Part shown: piece by piece, positions 1 to 6,197 of the stretch | How the letters are laid out: every line of letters starts with the position of its first letter | Numbering within the stretch: position 1 is the stretch's first letter | Translations under genes and position numbers: made by a program | The notes under the pieces: generated by a model | What the model was told of the DNA's origin: nothing | The model's input: only the letters and a program-made list of their open reading frames with translations | The model's database searches: none | Origin: Burkholderiaceae bacterium | GTDB taxonomy: Bacteria; Pseudomonadota; Gammaproteobacteria; Burkholderiales; Burkholderiaceae_C | Assembly (NCBI GenBank): GCA_025458585.1 | Contig: JALOSD010000249.1 | Location: forward strand, 1 to 6,415 | DNA: 6,415 bases | Direction of reading: 5' to 3'

Positions 1-336
1 GCGGTGCTCGGCCTCGGCGACATCGGCCCGCTCGCCGGCAAGCCGGTGATGGAAGGCAAGGGCTGCCTGTTCAAGAAGTTCGCCGGCATCGACGTGTTCG
101 ACATCGAGCTCGCCGAGAAGGACCCCGACAAGCTGGTCGAGATCATCGCCGCGCTCGAGCCGACGCTCGGCGGCGTCAACCTCGAGGACATCAAGGCGCC
201 GGAGTGCTTCGTCGTCGAGCGCAAGCTGCGCGAGCGCATGAAGATCCCGGTCTTCCACGACGACCAGCACGGCACCGCGATCATCTCGGGCGCCGCGGGC
301 GCGAGCACGTCTTCGTCGTCGACAGCAAGGGCGTGA
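1..336 (+). CDS. maeB: NADP-dependent malic enzyme, N-terminal catalytic fragment (5' cut by window, 3' frameshifted)
   Basis: This is part of the malic enzyme catalytic domain, which decarboxylates malate oxidatively to pyruvate and CO2 in the cytoplasm. The first codon in the window already lies inside the protein (AVLGLGDIG), so the true start is upstream, by roughly 75 codons judging from family length. The diagnostic blocks are in frame 1: the AVLGLGDIG turn, KPVMEGKGCLFKKFAGIDVFD with the conserved lysine region, EPTLGGVNLEDIKAPECF with the metal-ligand acidic residues, and PVFHDDQHGTAIIS. Homology ends at SGAA (codon ending at 297). After that the frame gives a low-complexity Ser/Thr tail and stops at 334-336. 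The normal continuation is found in frame 3 from about position 300, so this entry and the next are two pieces of one gene. The family assignment is very secure. Whether the break is biological or a sequence error cannot be decided here. Confidence 0.9.
   Translation, partial: AVLGLGDIGPLAGKPVMEGKGCLFKKFAGIDVFDIELAEKDPDKLVEIIAALEPTLGGVNLEDIKAPECFVVERKLRERMKIPVFHDDQHGTAIISGAAGASTSSSSTARA
289..303 (+). other. Deletion/frameshift junction inside maeB
   Basis: Frame 1 reads IISGAA up to 297 and frame 3 reads REHVFVVDSK from 300. In intact relatives these two blocks are separated by roughly 39 residues that carry the GAGAA-type dinucleotide-binding loop and its first Rossmann helix. About 115 bases therefore seem to be missing. 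A loss of length 1 mod 3 is needed to explain the frame change from 1 to 3, and 115 satisfies this. The flanks are very GC-rich (GGGCGCCGCGGGCGCG), which would favour both slipped deletion and polymerase or assembly errors. The 39-residue figure comes from recalled family sequences, not from an alignment. Confidence 0.8.
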
Positions 337-1952
337 TCCAGTCCGAGCGCGACGACGCGCGGGCCGGCCGTCTCGACGAGACGAAGCAGCGCTACTGCCA
401 GGTGACGTCGGCGCGCACGCTCGCCGACGTCGTGCAGGGCGCCGACGTCTTCCTGGGCTGCTCGACCGCTGGCGTGCTGACGCCCGAGATGGTCGCGACG
501 ATGGCGCCGCGGCCGATCATCCTCGCGCTCGCGAACCCCGAGCCCGAGATCCGCCCCGAGCTCGCGAAGCAGGCGCGCCCCGACTGCATCGTGGCCACCG
601 GCCGTTCGGACTATCCGAACCAGGTCAACAACGTGCTGTGCTTCCCCTACATCTTCCGTGGCGCGCTCGACTGCGGCGCGACGAAGATCACGGAGGCGAT
701 GAAGCTCGCCTGCGTGCGCGAGATCGCCGCCCTCGCGAAGGCCGAGATCAGCGACGAGGTCGCCGGCGCCTACGCTGGGCAGGAGCTCAAGTTCGGCCCC
801 GACTACCTGATCCCGAAGCCGTTCGACGCGCGGCTGATCCTGCGCATCGCGCCGGCGGTGGCGCAGGCCGCGGCCGAGTCGGGCGTGGCCACGCGGCCGA
901 TCGCCGACCTCGATGCCTACCGCCAGTCGCTCACCCGCTTCGTCTACCAGACCGGCATGGTGATGCGGCCGGTGTTCGCCGTCGCCAAGGCCCGACCGGC
1001 ACGCGTCGTGTACGCCGACGGCGAGGACGAGCGCGTGCTGCGCGCGCTGCAGGTCGTCAAGGACGAGGCGCTCGCCACCCCGCACCTCGTCGGCCGCCCG
1101 GCGGTGATCGACATGCGCATCGAGCGCGCCGGCCTGCGCCTCAAGCGCGGCGTCGACTTCGAGGTGACCGACCCCGAGAACGACCCGCGTTTTCGCGAGT
1201 ACTGGGAGGCGTACCACGCGCGCATGGGCCGCGAGGGCGTCACGCCCGAGATGGCCAAGGCGGCGGTGCGGCGCTCGCACACGCTGATCGCGTCGATCAT
1301 GCTCGAGCGCGGCGAGGCCGACGCGATGCTCACCGGGCTGGTGGGCCGCTTCGACGCCCACCTCGAGCACGTGCGCGACGTCATCGGCCTCGCCCCCGGC
1401 GCGAAGACGTTCGCGGCGATGAACGCGCTGATGCTCGAAGGGCGCACGCTGTTCATCACCGACACCTTCGTCAACGACGAGCCCGACGCCGAGCAGCTCG
1501 CCGAGATCGCGCTGATGGCCGCCGAGGAGGTGCGCCGCTTCGGCCTGCCGCCCAAGGTCGCGTTCCTGTCGCACTCGATGTACGGCTCGTCGAAGCGCGC
1601 GTCGGCGCGGCGCATGCGCGAGGCGGCCGAGCGCTTCAAGCGGCGCGCACCGGAGATCGCGTGCGACGGCGAGATGCACGGCGACGCCGCGCTCGACCCC
1701 GAGATCCGCCTGCGCTTCCTGCTCGCCGGCTCGTCGCTCGACGGCGAGGCGAACCTGCTCGTGCTGCCGAACCTCGACGCCGCGAACATCCTGTTCAACG
1801 TGCTGAAGACCACCAGCGGCCACGGCGTCACCGTCGGCCCGATCCTGCTCGGCGCGGCCAAGCCGGTGCACATCCTGACGCCGTCGTCGACGATGCGCCG
1901 CGTCGTCAACATGACCGCGCTCGCGGTGGCCGACGCCGCCGCCGCGCGCTGA
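300..1952 (+). CDS. maeB: NADP-dependent malic enzyme, C-terminal part with phosphotransacetylase-like domain (frameshifted remainder)
   Basis: This is the continuation of the malic enzyme in frame 3, resuming at REHVFVVDSKGVI and running about 550 codons to a TGA stop. Residues 1-200 of the fragment are the rest of the NAD(P)-binding domain (ADVFLGCSTAGVLTPEM, ALANPEPEI, ATGRSDYPNQVNN, FPYIFRGALD, ESGVATRPI). Residues from about 220 to the end are the phosphotransacetylase-like domain (RVVYADGEDERVLRA, ADAMLTGLVGRF, FLSHSMYGSS, ANLLVLPNLDAANILFN). In MaeB enzymes this domain is known mainly as an allosteric module responding to acetyl-CoA rather than as an active transacetylase. The domain order and the roughly 760-residue total match the MaeB family if about 39 missing residues are restored. 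No convincing ribosome binding site or start precedes position 300. An in-frame ATG at 957 (MVMRPVFAVAK) lies at the start of the PTA-like domain, but nothing shows it is used. The gene is followed after 35 bases by pyk on the same strand. Confidence 0.9.
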   Translation, partial: REHVFVVDSKGVIQSERDDARAGRLDETKQRYCQVTSARTLADVVQGADVFLGCSTAGVLTPEMVATMAPRPIILALANPEPEIRPELAKQARPDCIVATGRSDYPNQVNNVLCFPYIFRGALDCGATKITEAMKLACVREIAALAKAEISDEVAGAYAGQELKFGPDYLIPKPFDARLILRIAPAVAQAAAESGVATRPIADLDAYRQSLTRFVYQTGMVMRPVFAVAKARPARVVYADGEDERVLRALQVVKDEALATPHLVGRPAVIDMRIERAGLRLKRGVDFEVTDPENDPRFREYWEAYHARMGREGVTPEMAKAAVRRSHTLIASIMLERGEADAMLTGLVGRFDAHLEHVRDVIGLAPGAKTFAAMNALMLEGRTLFITDTFVNDEPDAEQLAEIALMAAEEVRRFGLPPKVAFLSHSMYGSSKRASARRMREAAERFKRRAPEIACDGEMHGDAALDPEIRLRFLLAGSSLDGEANLLVLPNLDAANILFNVLKTTSGHGVTVGPILLGAAKPVHILTPSSTMRRVVNMTALAVADAAAAR

Positions 1953-1977
1953 CCGTCCGCCGACGCCTCGCCGTACC

Positions 1978-1981
1978 GGAG
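1978..1981 (+). promoter_or_regulatory. Ribosome binding site of pyk
   Basis: GGAG lies six bases before the ATG at 1988. It supports this start over any in-frame codon upstream, and shows pyk is translated independently of maeB even if the two share a transcript. Confidence 0.7.
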
Positions 1982-1987
1982 ATCTCG

Positions 1988-3421
1988 ATGCCCCGCCAGA
2001 CCAAGATCGTCGCCACCCTCGGGCCCGCGACCTCGTCGGCCGAGATGATCGAGCGGCTGATCGCCGCCGGCGTCGACGTCGTGCGCCTGAACTTCTCGCA
2101 CGGCAGCGCCGAGGACCACGTCGAGCGCGCGCAGGTCGTGCGCGACGCGGCGCAGCGCGTCGGCAAGGCGGTGGCGATCATGGTCGACCTGCAGGGGCCG
2201 AAGATCCGAGTCGGCCGCTTCGAGGGCGGGCAGGTGGTGCTCGAGCCCGGCCAGCCGTTCGTGCTCGACGCCGCGTGGGACCAGCTCGGCAACGCCGAGC
2301 GCGTGGGGCTCGACTACAAGGAGCTGCCGCGCGACGTGCGCCCGGGCGACGTGCTGCTGCTCAACGACGGCCTGCTCGTGCTCGACGTCGAGGCGGTGCG
2401 CGGCGAGGCGGTGCACACGCGCGTGCGCGTCGGCGGCGTGCTCGCCAACAGCAAGGGCATCAACAAGCAGGGCGGCGGGCTCACGGCCCCGGCGCTGACG
2501 GCGAAGGACATCCAGGACATCAAGACCGCGATGTCGTTCCAGGCCGACTACCTCGCCGTCAGCTTCCCGAAGAGCGCGATCGACATGGAGATGGCGCGCC
2601 AGCTCGCGAACGTGGCCGGCGAGCCGTGGCGCCACCGACCGGGGCTGATCGCGAAGATCGAGCGCAGCGAGGCGATCCCGCATCTCGAGGCGATCGTCAA
2701 GGCGAGCGACGGCATCATGGTCGCGCGCGGCGACCTCGCGATCGAGGTCGGCAACGCAGCGGTGCCGGCGCTGCAAAAGCGCATGATCAAGACCGCGCGT
2801 GCGCTCGACAAGGTCGTCATCACGGCGACGCAGATGATGGAGAGCATGATCGTCAACCCGGTGCCCACGCGCGCCGAGGTGAGCGACGTGGCCAACGCGG
2901 TGCTCGACGGGACGGATGCCGTGATGCTCAGCGCCGAGACCGCGACCGGCCGGTACCCGGTCGAGACGGTGGTGGCGATGGCGTCGATCTGCGAAGCCGC
3001 CGAGCACGCCGAGGACGACCTGCTCGACAGCGCCGAGTTCGCGACGCGCCACTTCGGCCGCATCGACCAGAGCATCGCGATGGGCGCGCTCTTCACCGCC
3101 TACCACCTCGGCTGCAAGGCGATCCTCGCGCTCACCGAGAGCGGCTCGACGGCGCTGTGGATGAGCCGCTACCGCATCAAGACGCCGATCTACGGCATGA
3201 CGACGCAGCCGCGCACGCAGCGCCGCATGGCGCTGTACCGCAACGTGCGACCGATGCTGATGCCGGTGCACGACGAGCGCGACGAGGCGCTGCACGAGGC
3301 CGAGGCGCTGCTCGTCGACGGCGGCGTGCTCAAGCCCGGCGACACCTACGCGATCACCTGCGGCGAGCCGATGGGCTACCCCGGCGGCACGAACATGCTG
3401 AAGGTCTGCCGCGTGCCCTGA
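1988..3421 (+). CDS. pyk: Pyruvate kinase
   Basis: Pyruvate kinase carries out the last step of glycolysis, phosphoenolpyruvate plus ADP to pyruvate plus ATP, as a cytoplasmic homotetramer. The protein has 477 residues, the usual length for a bacterial enzyme without an extra C-terminal domain. The A-domain opens with TKIVATLGPAT (5-15) and RLNFSHG (33-39). DLQGPKIRVG (67-76) leads into the lid (B) domain, about 71-170. The catalytic lysine is in LIAKIERSEA (K223). The Mg-binding stretch is VARGDLAIEVG (245-255). The active-site threonine is in ITATQMMESM (T281), and the PTRAEVSDVANAVLDGTDA signature is at 293-311. The C-terminal regulatory domain covers about 355-477 (KAILALTESGSTALWMSRYR, GGTNMLKV). 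All key residues are present, so the enzyme should be active. It sits 35 bases after maeB, so two pyruvate-forming enzymes are probably co-transcribed. Which effector controls it cannot be read from the sequence. Confidence 0.97.
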   Translation: MPRQTKIVATLGPATSSAEMIERLIAAGVDVVRLNFSHGSAEDHVERAQVVRDAAQRVGKAVAIMVDLQGPKIRVGRFEGGQVVLEPGQPFVLDAAWDQLGNAERVGLDYKELPRDVRPGDVLLLNDGLLVLDVEAVRGEAVHTRVRVGGVLANSKGINKQGGGLTAPALTAKDIQDIKTAMSFQADYLAVSFPKSAIDMEMARQLANVAGEPWRHRPGLIAKIERSEAIPHLEAIVKASDGIMVARGDLAIEVGNAAVPALQKRMIKTARALDKVVITATQMMESMIVNPVPTRAEVSDVANAVLDGTDAVMLSAETATGRYPVETVVAMASICEAAEHAEDDLLDSAEFATRHFGRIDQSIAMGALFTAYHLGCKAILALTESGSTALWMSRYRIKTPIYGMTTQPRTQRRMALYRNVRPMLMPVHDERDEALHEAEALLVDGGVLKPGDTYAITCGEPMGYPGGTNMLKVCRVP

Positions 3422-3443
3422 GGTCGTCGGGGGCTCGGGGCGC

Positions 3444-5288
3444 TCAGATCCGGTACCGCTGCGCCAGCACGTTCTGCAGCGTCTGCACCACGCCGAAGGC
3501 GTCCTTCAGCTGGTCGCGCTCGAAGTTCGACAGCTCCTCGAGGCGCAGGTAGTTGTCGGGCTCGACCCCGGCGGCGATCTGTCTCGACTGGTGGCGGATG
3601 CGCAGCGTGCCGAGGAACTCGAACGCGTCGCGCAGGTCGCGCGCGCTGTCGTCGCTGATCTCGCGGCTCTCGCCGGCCACGAGCAGGCGGTCGTGCGTGT
3701 TGACCGCCTCGTGGCCGCCGGCGAGTGCGTAGACGCGCGCGAGGTCGACGATCGGCACGATGCCGCTGTGCTTGAGGTCCACGGTGCCGCGGTGCTCGCC
3801 CGAGCGGATCACCGAGATGCCGCGGAACAGGCCGATCGGCGGGCGGTGCGTCAGCGCGTTGCCGACCATGTAGGCGAGGAAGATGCGGTTGCCCTGCGTG
3901 TGCTGCAGCACGTCGCGCCGCAGGTCGTCGAGCAGCTCGGCGCGGCCGTGGATGCAGCGCAGGTCGAAGAAGACGCAGGTGAGCATCAGCGCCTTCGGCT
4001 CGGGCTCGTCGGTCCAGCGGTGGAAGTACTCGCGCCAGCGCCGCTGCGGCTGGCGCCACTGCGCCGTCTTGGCCATCATCTCGCCGGGGCAGTAGACGTA
4101 GCCGCACGCATTCAGGCCGTCGTTGACGATGTTCGCGAGCGCCTCGAAGTACGCGCCGTGCACGGCCTCGTCGTAGCGGTCGTCGAGCACCATGCAGTTG
4201 TCCTGGTCGCTCCTGGCCGTCTGCTCGCTGCGCGCCTGCGAACCGGCGGCGACCCACGCGTAGTCGACCGGCGGCGGGCCGAGCTTCGCCTCGGCGAGCT
4301 GCAGCAGGCGCACCGTCAGCGCGTCGGTGATCGCGGTGACGATGTGGCCGGTGGTGTAGGCGCTCGCCTGCGCGGCGGCGAGGCTGCGCTGCAGCGTCTT
4401 GACCTTCGCCGCCGCGGCGACGAGGCCCTCGACGGTGGACTGCTTGTGGATGTCGCCGACCAGGTACACCGCCGACGTGCTGTGCTGCTCGGTCACGTCG
4501 GTGGCGGTGATCATGCCGACGACGCGCTGGCCGTCGAGCACCGGCACGTGGTGGATGTTGTGGCGCGCCATCAGCAGCAGCGCGTCGAACGCCGGGCGCG
4601 AGACGTCGATCGCCAGCGGCGCGACGGTGGCGATCTCGAGCACCGGCGCCTGCGGATCGACGCCCGCGGCGAGCGCGCGGTTGCGCAGGTCGCGGTCGGT
4701 GACCAGTCCGAACAGGTGGTCGCGCTCGACGAGCAGCACCGACGACACGCGCTGGTCGCGCATGAGCTGCGCCGCTTCGCGGATCGGCGTCGTCGGCGGC
4801 AGCGTGACCGGCGGGCGCTTGAGCAGCGCGCGCACCGGCGTGCTCATCAGGTTCAGGTGCGGGTCGGCGCCGCGCGCGGCGTCGCCATCGACGGCCGGCG
4901 CGGCGAGGAAGAAGCCGAGCAGCGGGTGCCCGGCGCACCAGGCCTCCAGCTCGGCGGCCGGCAGGAACGCCACCGTCGCGTCGCCGTCGGCGGTGGCCGA
5001 CCACGCCATCGCGCCGCTGCGCGGCGCGGCACCGGCGCCGAACAGGTCGCCGGGCATCGCGGCCACGTCGACGTCGTGCATCGTGTCGTGCAGCGTCACG
5101 CGGCCGGCCACGACGAGCGCGAGGCGCTCGGGCAGCGTGCCGGGGGCGGCGATCACGTCGTCGCTGACGAAGGCCTGCAGCGCGAACTGCGCGGCGAGGC
5201 GCTCGCGCTCGGCCGCCGGGAGGCGGCCGAACACGGCGTGGCCGGTCAGCGCGTGAAGGAGCGTCGGCGGTGGGGCGGGAGGGTTCAT
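3444..5288 (-). CDS. cNMP-binding/CBS-pair/DUF294 nucleotidyltransferase-like signalling protein
   Basis: This is a soluble 614-residue multi-sensor protein with no signal peptide or membrane segment. Residues about 12-125 resemble a cyclic-nucleotide-binding (Crp-type) domain. Residues about 148-270 form a CBS pair, with the repeats ending in LFGLVTDRDLRNRAL (192-206) and VVGMITATDVTE (256-267); such pairs usually bind adenine nucleotides. Residues about 310-455 are the DUF294 nucleotidyltransferase-like domain, related to the GlnD/PII-uridylyltransferase fold, with the active-site motif GSQARSEQTARSDQDN (349-364, acidic pair D361 and D363). Residues about 465-614 are the DUF294 C-terminal helical domain. 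The nucleotidyltransferase motif looks intact, so it may transfer a nucleotide to an unknown target. I chose the start MNPPAPPP because homology begins about ten residues later; it has no good Shine-Dalgarno. The frame stays open for 127 more codons upstream, but these overlap the DUF3606 gene and lack family similarity. It is probably co-transcribed with DUF3606, 55 bases upstream. The biochemical substrate is unknown. Confidence 0.9.
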   Translation of the reverse strand: MNPPAPPPTLLHALTGHAVFGRLPAAERERLAAQFALQAFVSDDVIAAPGTLPERLALVVAGRVTLHDTMHDVDVAAMPGDLFGAGAAPRSGAMAWSATADGDATVAFLPAAELEAWCAGHPLLGFFLAAPAVDGDAARGADPHLNLMSTPVRALLKRPPVTLPPTTPIREAAQLMRDQRVSSVLLVERDHLFGLVTDRDLRNRALAAGVDPQAPVLEIATVAPLAIDVSRPAFDALLLMARHNIHHVPVLDGQRVVGMITATDVTEQHSTSAVYLVGDIHKQSTVEGLVAAAAKVKTLQRSLAAAQASAYTTGHIVTAITDALTVRLLQLAEAKLGPPPVDYAWVAAGSQARSEQTARSDQDNCMVLDDRYDEAVHGAYFEALANIVNDGLNACGYVYCPGEMMAKTAQWRQPQRRWREYFHRWTDEPEPKALMLTCVFFDLRCIHGRAELLDDLRRDVLQHTQGNRIFLAYMVGNALTHRPPIGLFRGISVIRSGEHRGTVDLKHSGIVPIVDLARVYALAGGHEAVNTHDRLLVAGESREISDDSARDLRDAFEFLGTLRIRHQSRQIAAGVEPDNYLRLEELSNFERDQLKDAFGVVQTLQNVLAQRYRI

Positions 5289-5343
5289 CGTGCAGGCGTG
5301 AAGATCGAGCGCGGCGGGCGAGCGGGGCGGCACGCCGCCGCGA

Positions 5344-5526
5344 TCAACGCTGGGTGGCCAGATGGTCGCGCACCTCGGTGACATGGTCGCCGACGCTGGC
5401 GACCGCGGCGCGCAACTCGGCTTCGGCGCAGCCGAGCTCGCGGCACCAGTAGGCGACCTCGACCGGATCCATCGCGTTGATGCGGCCGGGATCGAGGGGG
5501 CTGAAATCGCTCGGGCTGTCGGGCAT
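5344..5526 (-). CDS. DUF3606 family small protein
   Basis: This is a 60-residue acidic soluble protein. It matches the DUF3606 pattern along nearly its whole length: a P-x-x-x-x-RIN opening (LDPGRINAMDPVEVAYW, residues 10-26), then a helix-turn-helix-like stretch (RELGCAEAELRAAVASVG) and the ending VTEVRDHLATQR. The family's function is unknown; members are small, often encoded next to stress or signalling genes, and the fold looks like a compact helical bundle. The start at 5526 gives MPDSPSDFSPLD, the usual length. An in-frame ATG farther upstream (5604) would add 26 Arg/Pro-rich residues that do not look like protein. No strong Shine-Dalgarno precedes either start. The stop lies 55 bases before the cNMP/CBS/DUF294 gene on the same strand, suggesting a two-gene operon running from the shared control region. 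Confidence 0.85.
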   Translation of the reverse strand: MPDSPSDFSPLDPGRINAMDPVEVAYWCRELGCAEAELRAAVASVGDHVTEVRDHLATQR

Positions 5527-5606
5527 GGCGGGCCTGCGGTGCAGCCGCGAGGGCGGCCGTCGCGGCCAGCGTACCGCATCTCGGGCCGCGTCCCGGGCGG
5601 GCAATC

Positions 5607-5620
5607 TTGATCGGCGTCAA
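5607..5620. promoter_or_regulatory. FNR/ANR-type oxygen-responsive operator
   Basis: TTGATCGGCGTCAA matches the FNR/ANR consensus TTGAT-N4-ATCAA at 9 of 10 defined positions; only A to G at the first base of the right half differs, a variant common in ANR/DNR sites. It lies in the only long non-coding gap of the window, between the divergent DUF3606 and usp genes. Its centre is about 130 bases before the usp start codon and about 87 bases before the DUF3606 start codon, so it could serve either or both. In FNR/ANR biology such sites are bound by a [4Fe-4S] Crp-family regulator when oxygen is low. Which regulator acts here is not shown. Confidence 0.7.
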
Positions 5621-5690
5621 AGGTCGGCACGACGCCGCCGCGCCCGCAGCGGCGCTTGCGGCACCTCAAGGCCGAGGGGGCACGAGCGCG

Positions 5691-5696
5691 TAGAGT
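5691..5696 (+). promoter_or_regulatory. Possible -10 element of usp
   Basis: TAGAGT matches TATAAT at 4 of 6 positions and stands out in GC-rich surroundings. It would place the transcript start near 5702, with a leader of about 40 bases, and the FNR-type box near -89, close to a class I activator position. No clear -35 is seen, which would fit an activator-dependent promoter. This is a weak call from a six-base match. Confidence 0.25.
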
Positions 5697-5729
5697 GCGC
5701 AGCGTACCGGCGGCGGGACGCCGGAAGGC

Positions 5730-5735
5730 AGGAGG
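5730..5735 (+). promoter_or_regulatory. Strong ribosome binding site of usp
   Basis: AGGAGG, a perfect Shine-Dalgarno core, lies eight bases before the ATG at 5744. It fixes the usp start and excludes the longer in-frame extension upstream. It is the strongest ribosome binding site in the window, suggesting high expression when the gene is transcribed. Confidence 0.85.
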
Positions 5736-5743
5736 ATTGGTCC

Positions 5744-6187
5744 ATGTTCAAACGCATCCTGGTGCCGGTCGACGGCAGCGAGTTGTCGGACCGCGCCGCG
5801 CAGGCCAGCCTGGCGCTCGCCAAGCCGCTCGGCGCGACCGTCGTCGGCTACGTCGCCGAGCCGATGCCGCAGCTGCCGGCGGTCGGACGCCCGCCGTCGA
5901 TCGTCGCGCGCGAGAACGAGCTGCACGACCAGCGCATCGCGGCGCACGCGCGCAAGGTGCTCGACCAGTTCGAGCAGTTCGCCAAGGCTGCCGGCGTGCC
6001 GTTCGAGGGCCACTTCGAGCAGGCGCCGCTCGTCGACCAGGCCATCGTCGACGCCGCCGAGGCGAAGGGCTGCGACCTGATCCTGATGGTCACCCACGGT
6101 CGCGGTGCGTTCGGCGAGTTCCTGTTCGGCTCGCACACGAAGGCCGTGCTGGCCCGCAGCAAGCTGCCGCTGCTCGTGCTGCACTGA
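5744..6187 (+). CDS. Universal stress protein, UspA family
   Basis: This is a cytoplasmic single-domain UspA protein of 147 residues, the normal length for the family. Such proteins bind nucleotide or dimerise and help cells survive starvation, oxygen limitation and other stresses; the exact job of this copy is unknown. The first strand FKRILVPVDGSELSDRA (2-18) carries the conserved Asp10 that contacts adenine in ATP-binding members. The C-terminal loop is VTHGRGAFGEFLFGSHTKAVL (116-136), followed by SKLPLLVLH. In ATP-binding members the loop is G-X2-G-X9-G-S/T. Here the second Gly (G119) and the GS pair (129-130) are kept but the first Gly is Val116, so ATP binding is likely but not certain. 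The start is fixed by an AGGAGG site. A zinc alcohol dehydrogenase begins 10 bases after the stop, so the two are very probably one operon. The FNR-type box upstream suggests induction by low oxygen. Confidence 0.95.
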   Translation: MFKRILVPVDGSELSDRAAQASLALAKPLGATVVGYVAEPMPQLPAVGRPPSIVARENELHDQRIAAHARKVLDQFEQFAKAAGVPFEGHFEQAPLVDQAIVDAAEAKGCDLILMVTHGRGAFGEFLFGSHTKAVLARSKLPLLVLH

Positions 6188-6192
6188 GGGTG
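6186..6192 (+). promoter_or_regulatory. Ribosome binding site of the alcohol dehydrogenase gene
   Basis: GAGGGTG overlaps the usp stop codon and sits five bases before the GTG at 6198. It favours that GTG over the in-frame ATGs at 6210 and 6216, which would be 17 and 23 bases away. The overlap with usp also suggests coupled translation. Confidence 0.5.
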
Positions 6193-6197
6193 ACGCC

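Larger units (their letters stand above)
5527..5743. other. Divergent intergenic control region
   Basis: This is the longest non-coding stretch, 217 bases, between the DUF3606 start (minus strand) and the usp start (plus strand). It holds the FNR-type box at 5607-5620, a weak -10 candidate for usp, and the usp ribosome binding site. On the minus strand only a poor -10-like TACGCT (5573 to 5568) was found. A GC stem (GCCGC at 5637-5641 with GCGGC at 5649-5653) exists, but such stems are expected by chance at this GC content. No tRNA, riboswitch or terminator was recognised. Confidence 0.7.

Noticed and set aside
289..336. Programmed frameshifting within maeB
   Set aside because: There is no slippery sequence, and a frame change alone would not restore the roughly 39 missing residues including the cofactor loop.
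638..1990. Open frame on the plus strand upstream of and in frame with pyk, giving a possible 927-residue fusion
   Set aside because: The part before 1988 is an Arg/Ala-rich shadow of maeB. Pyruvate kinase homology begins right at MPRQTKIVATLGP, preceded by a good ribosome binding site.
944..3295. A 783-codon open frame on the minus strand across maeB and pyk
   Set aside because: It runs antisense to two well-recognised genes, is rich in Arg, His, Ala and Asp in the way GC-rich shadow frames are, and shows no family motif.
3591..5381. A 596-codon open frame on the plus strand opposite the DUF294 gene
   Set aside because: It has shadow composition (Arg, Val, Asp, His runs) and no motif, while the minus strand encodes a clear cNMP/CBS/DUF294 protein.
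5637..5653. A GC hairpin in the divergent control region
   Set aside because: It is a five-base stem with no T-run, expected by chance at this base composition.
5289..5669. An upstream 127-codon extension of the cNMP/CBS/DUF294 protein
   Set aside because: It overlaps the DUF3606 gene in another frame and reads as Arg/Pro/Ser-rich low complexity. Family homology starts after MNPPAPPP.
5567..5709. The ten-base direct repeat CAGCGTACCG at 5567-5576 and 5700-5709, on either side of the FNR-type box
   Set aside because: It is a single direct pair with no symmetry, no known operator resemblance and no further copies noticed, so it is probably chance.
5477..5743. An upstream extension of the universal stress protein
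   Set aside because: It is Arg-rich non-protein-like sequence crossing the control region, and the AGGAGG site fixes the start at 5744.
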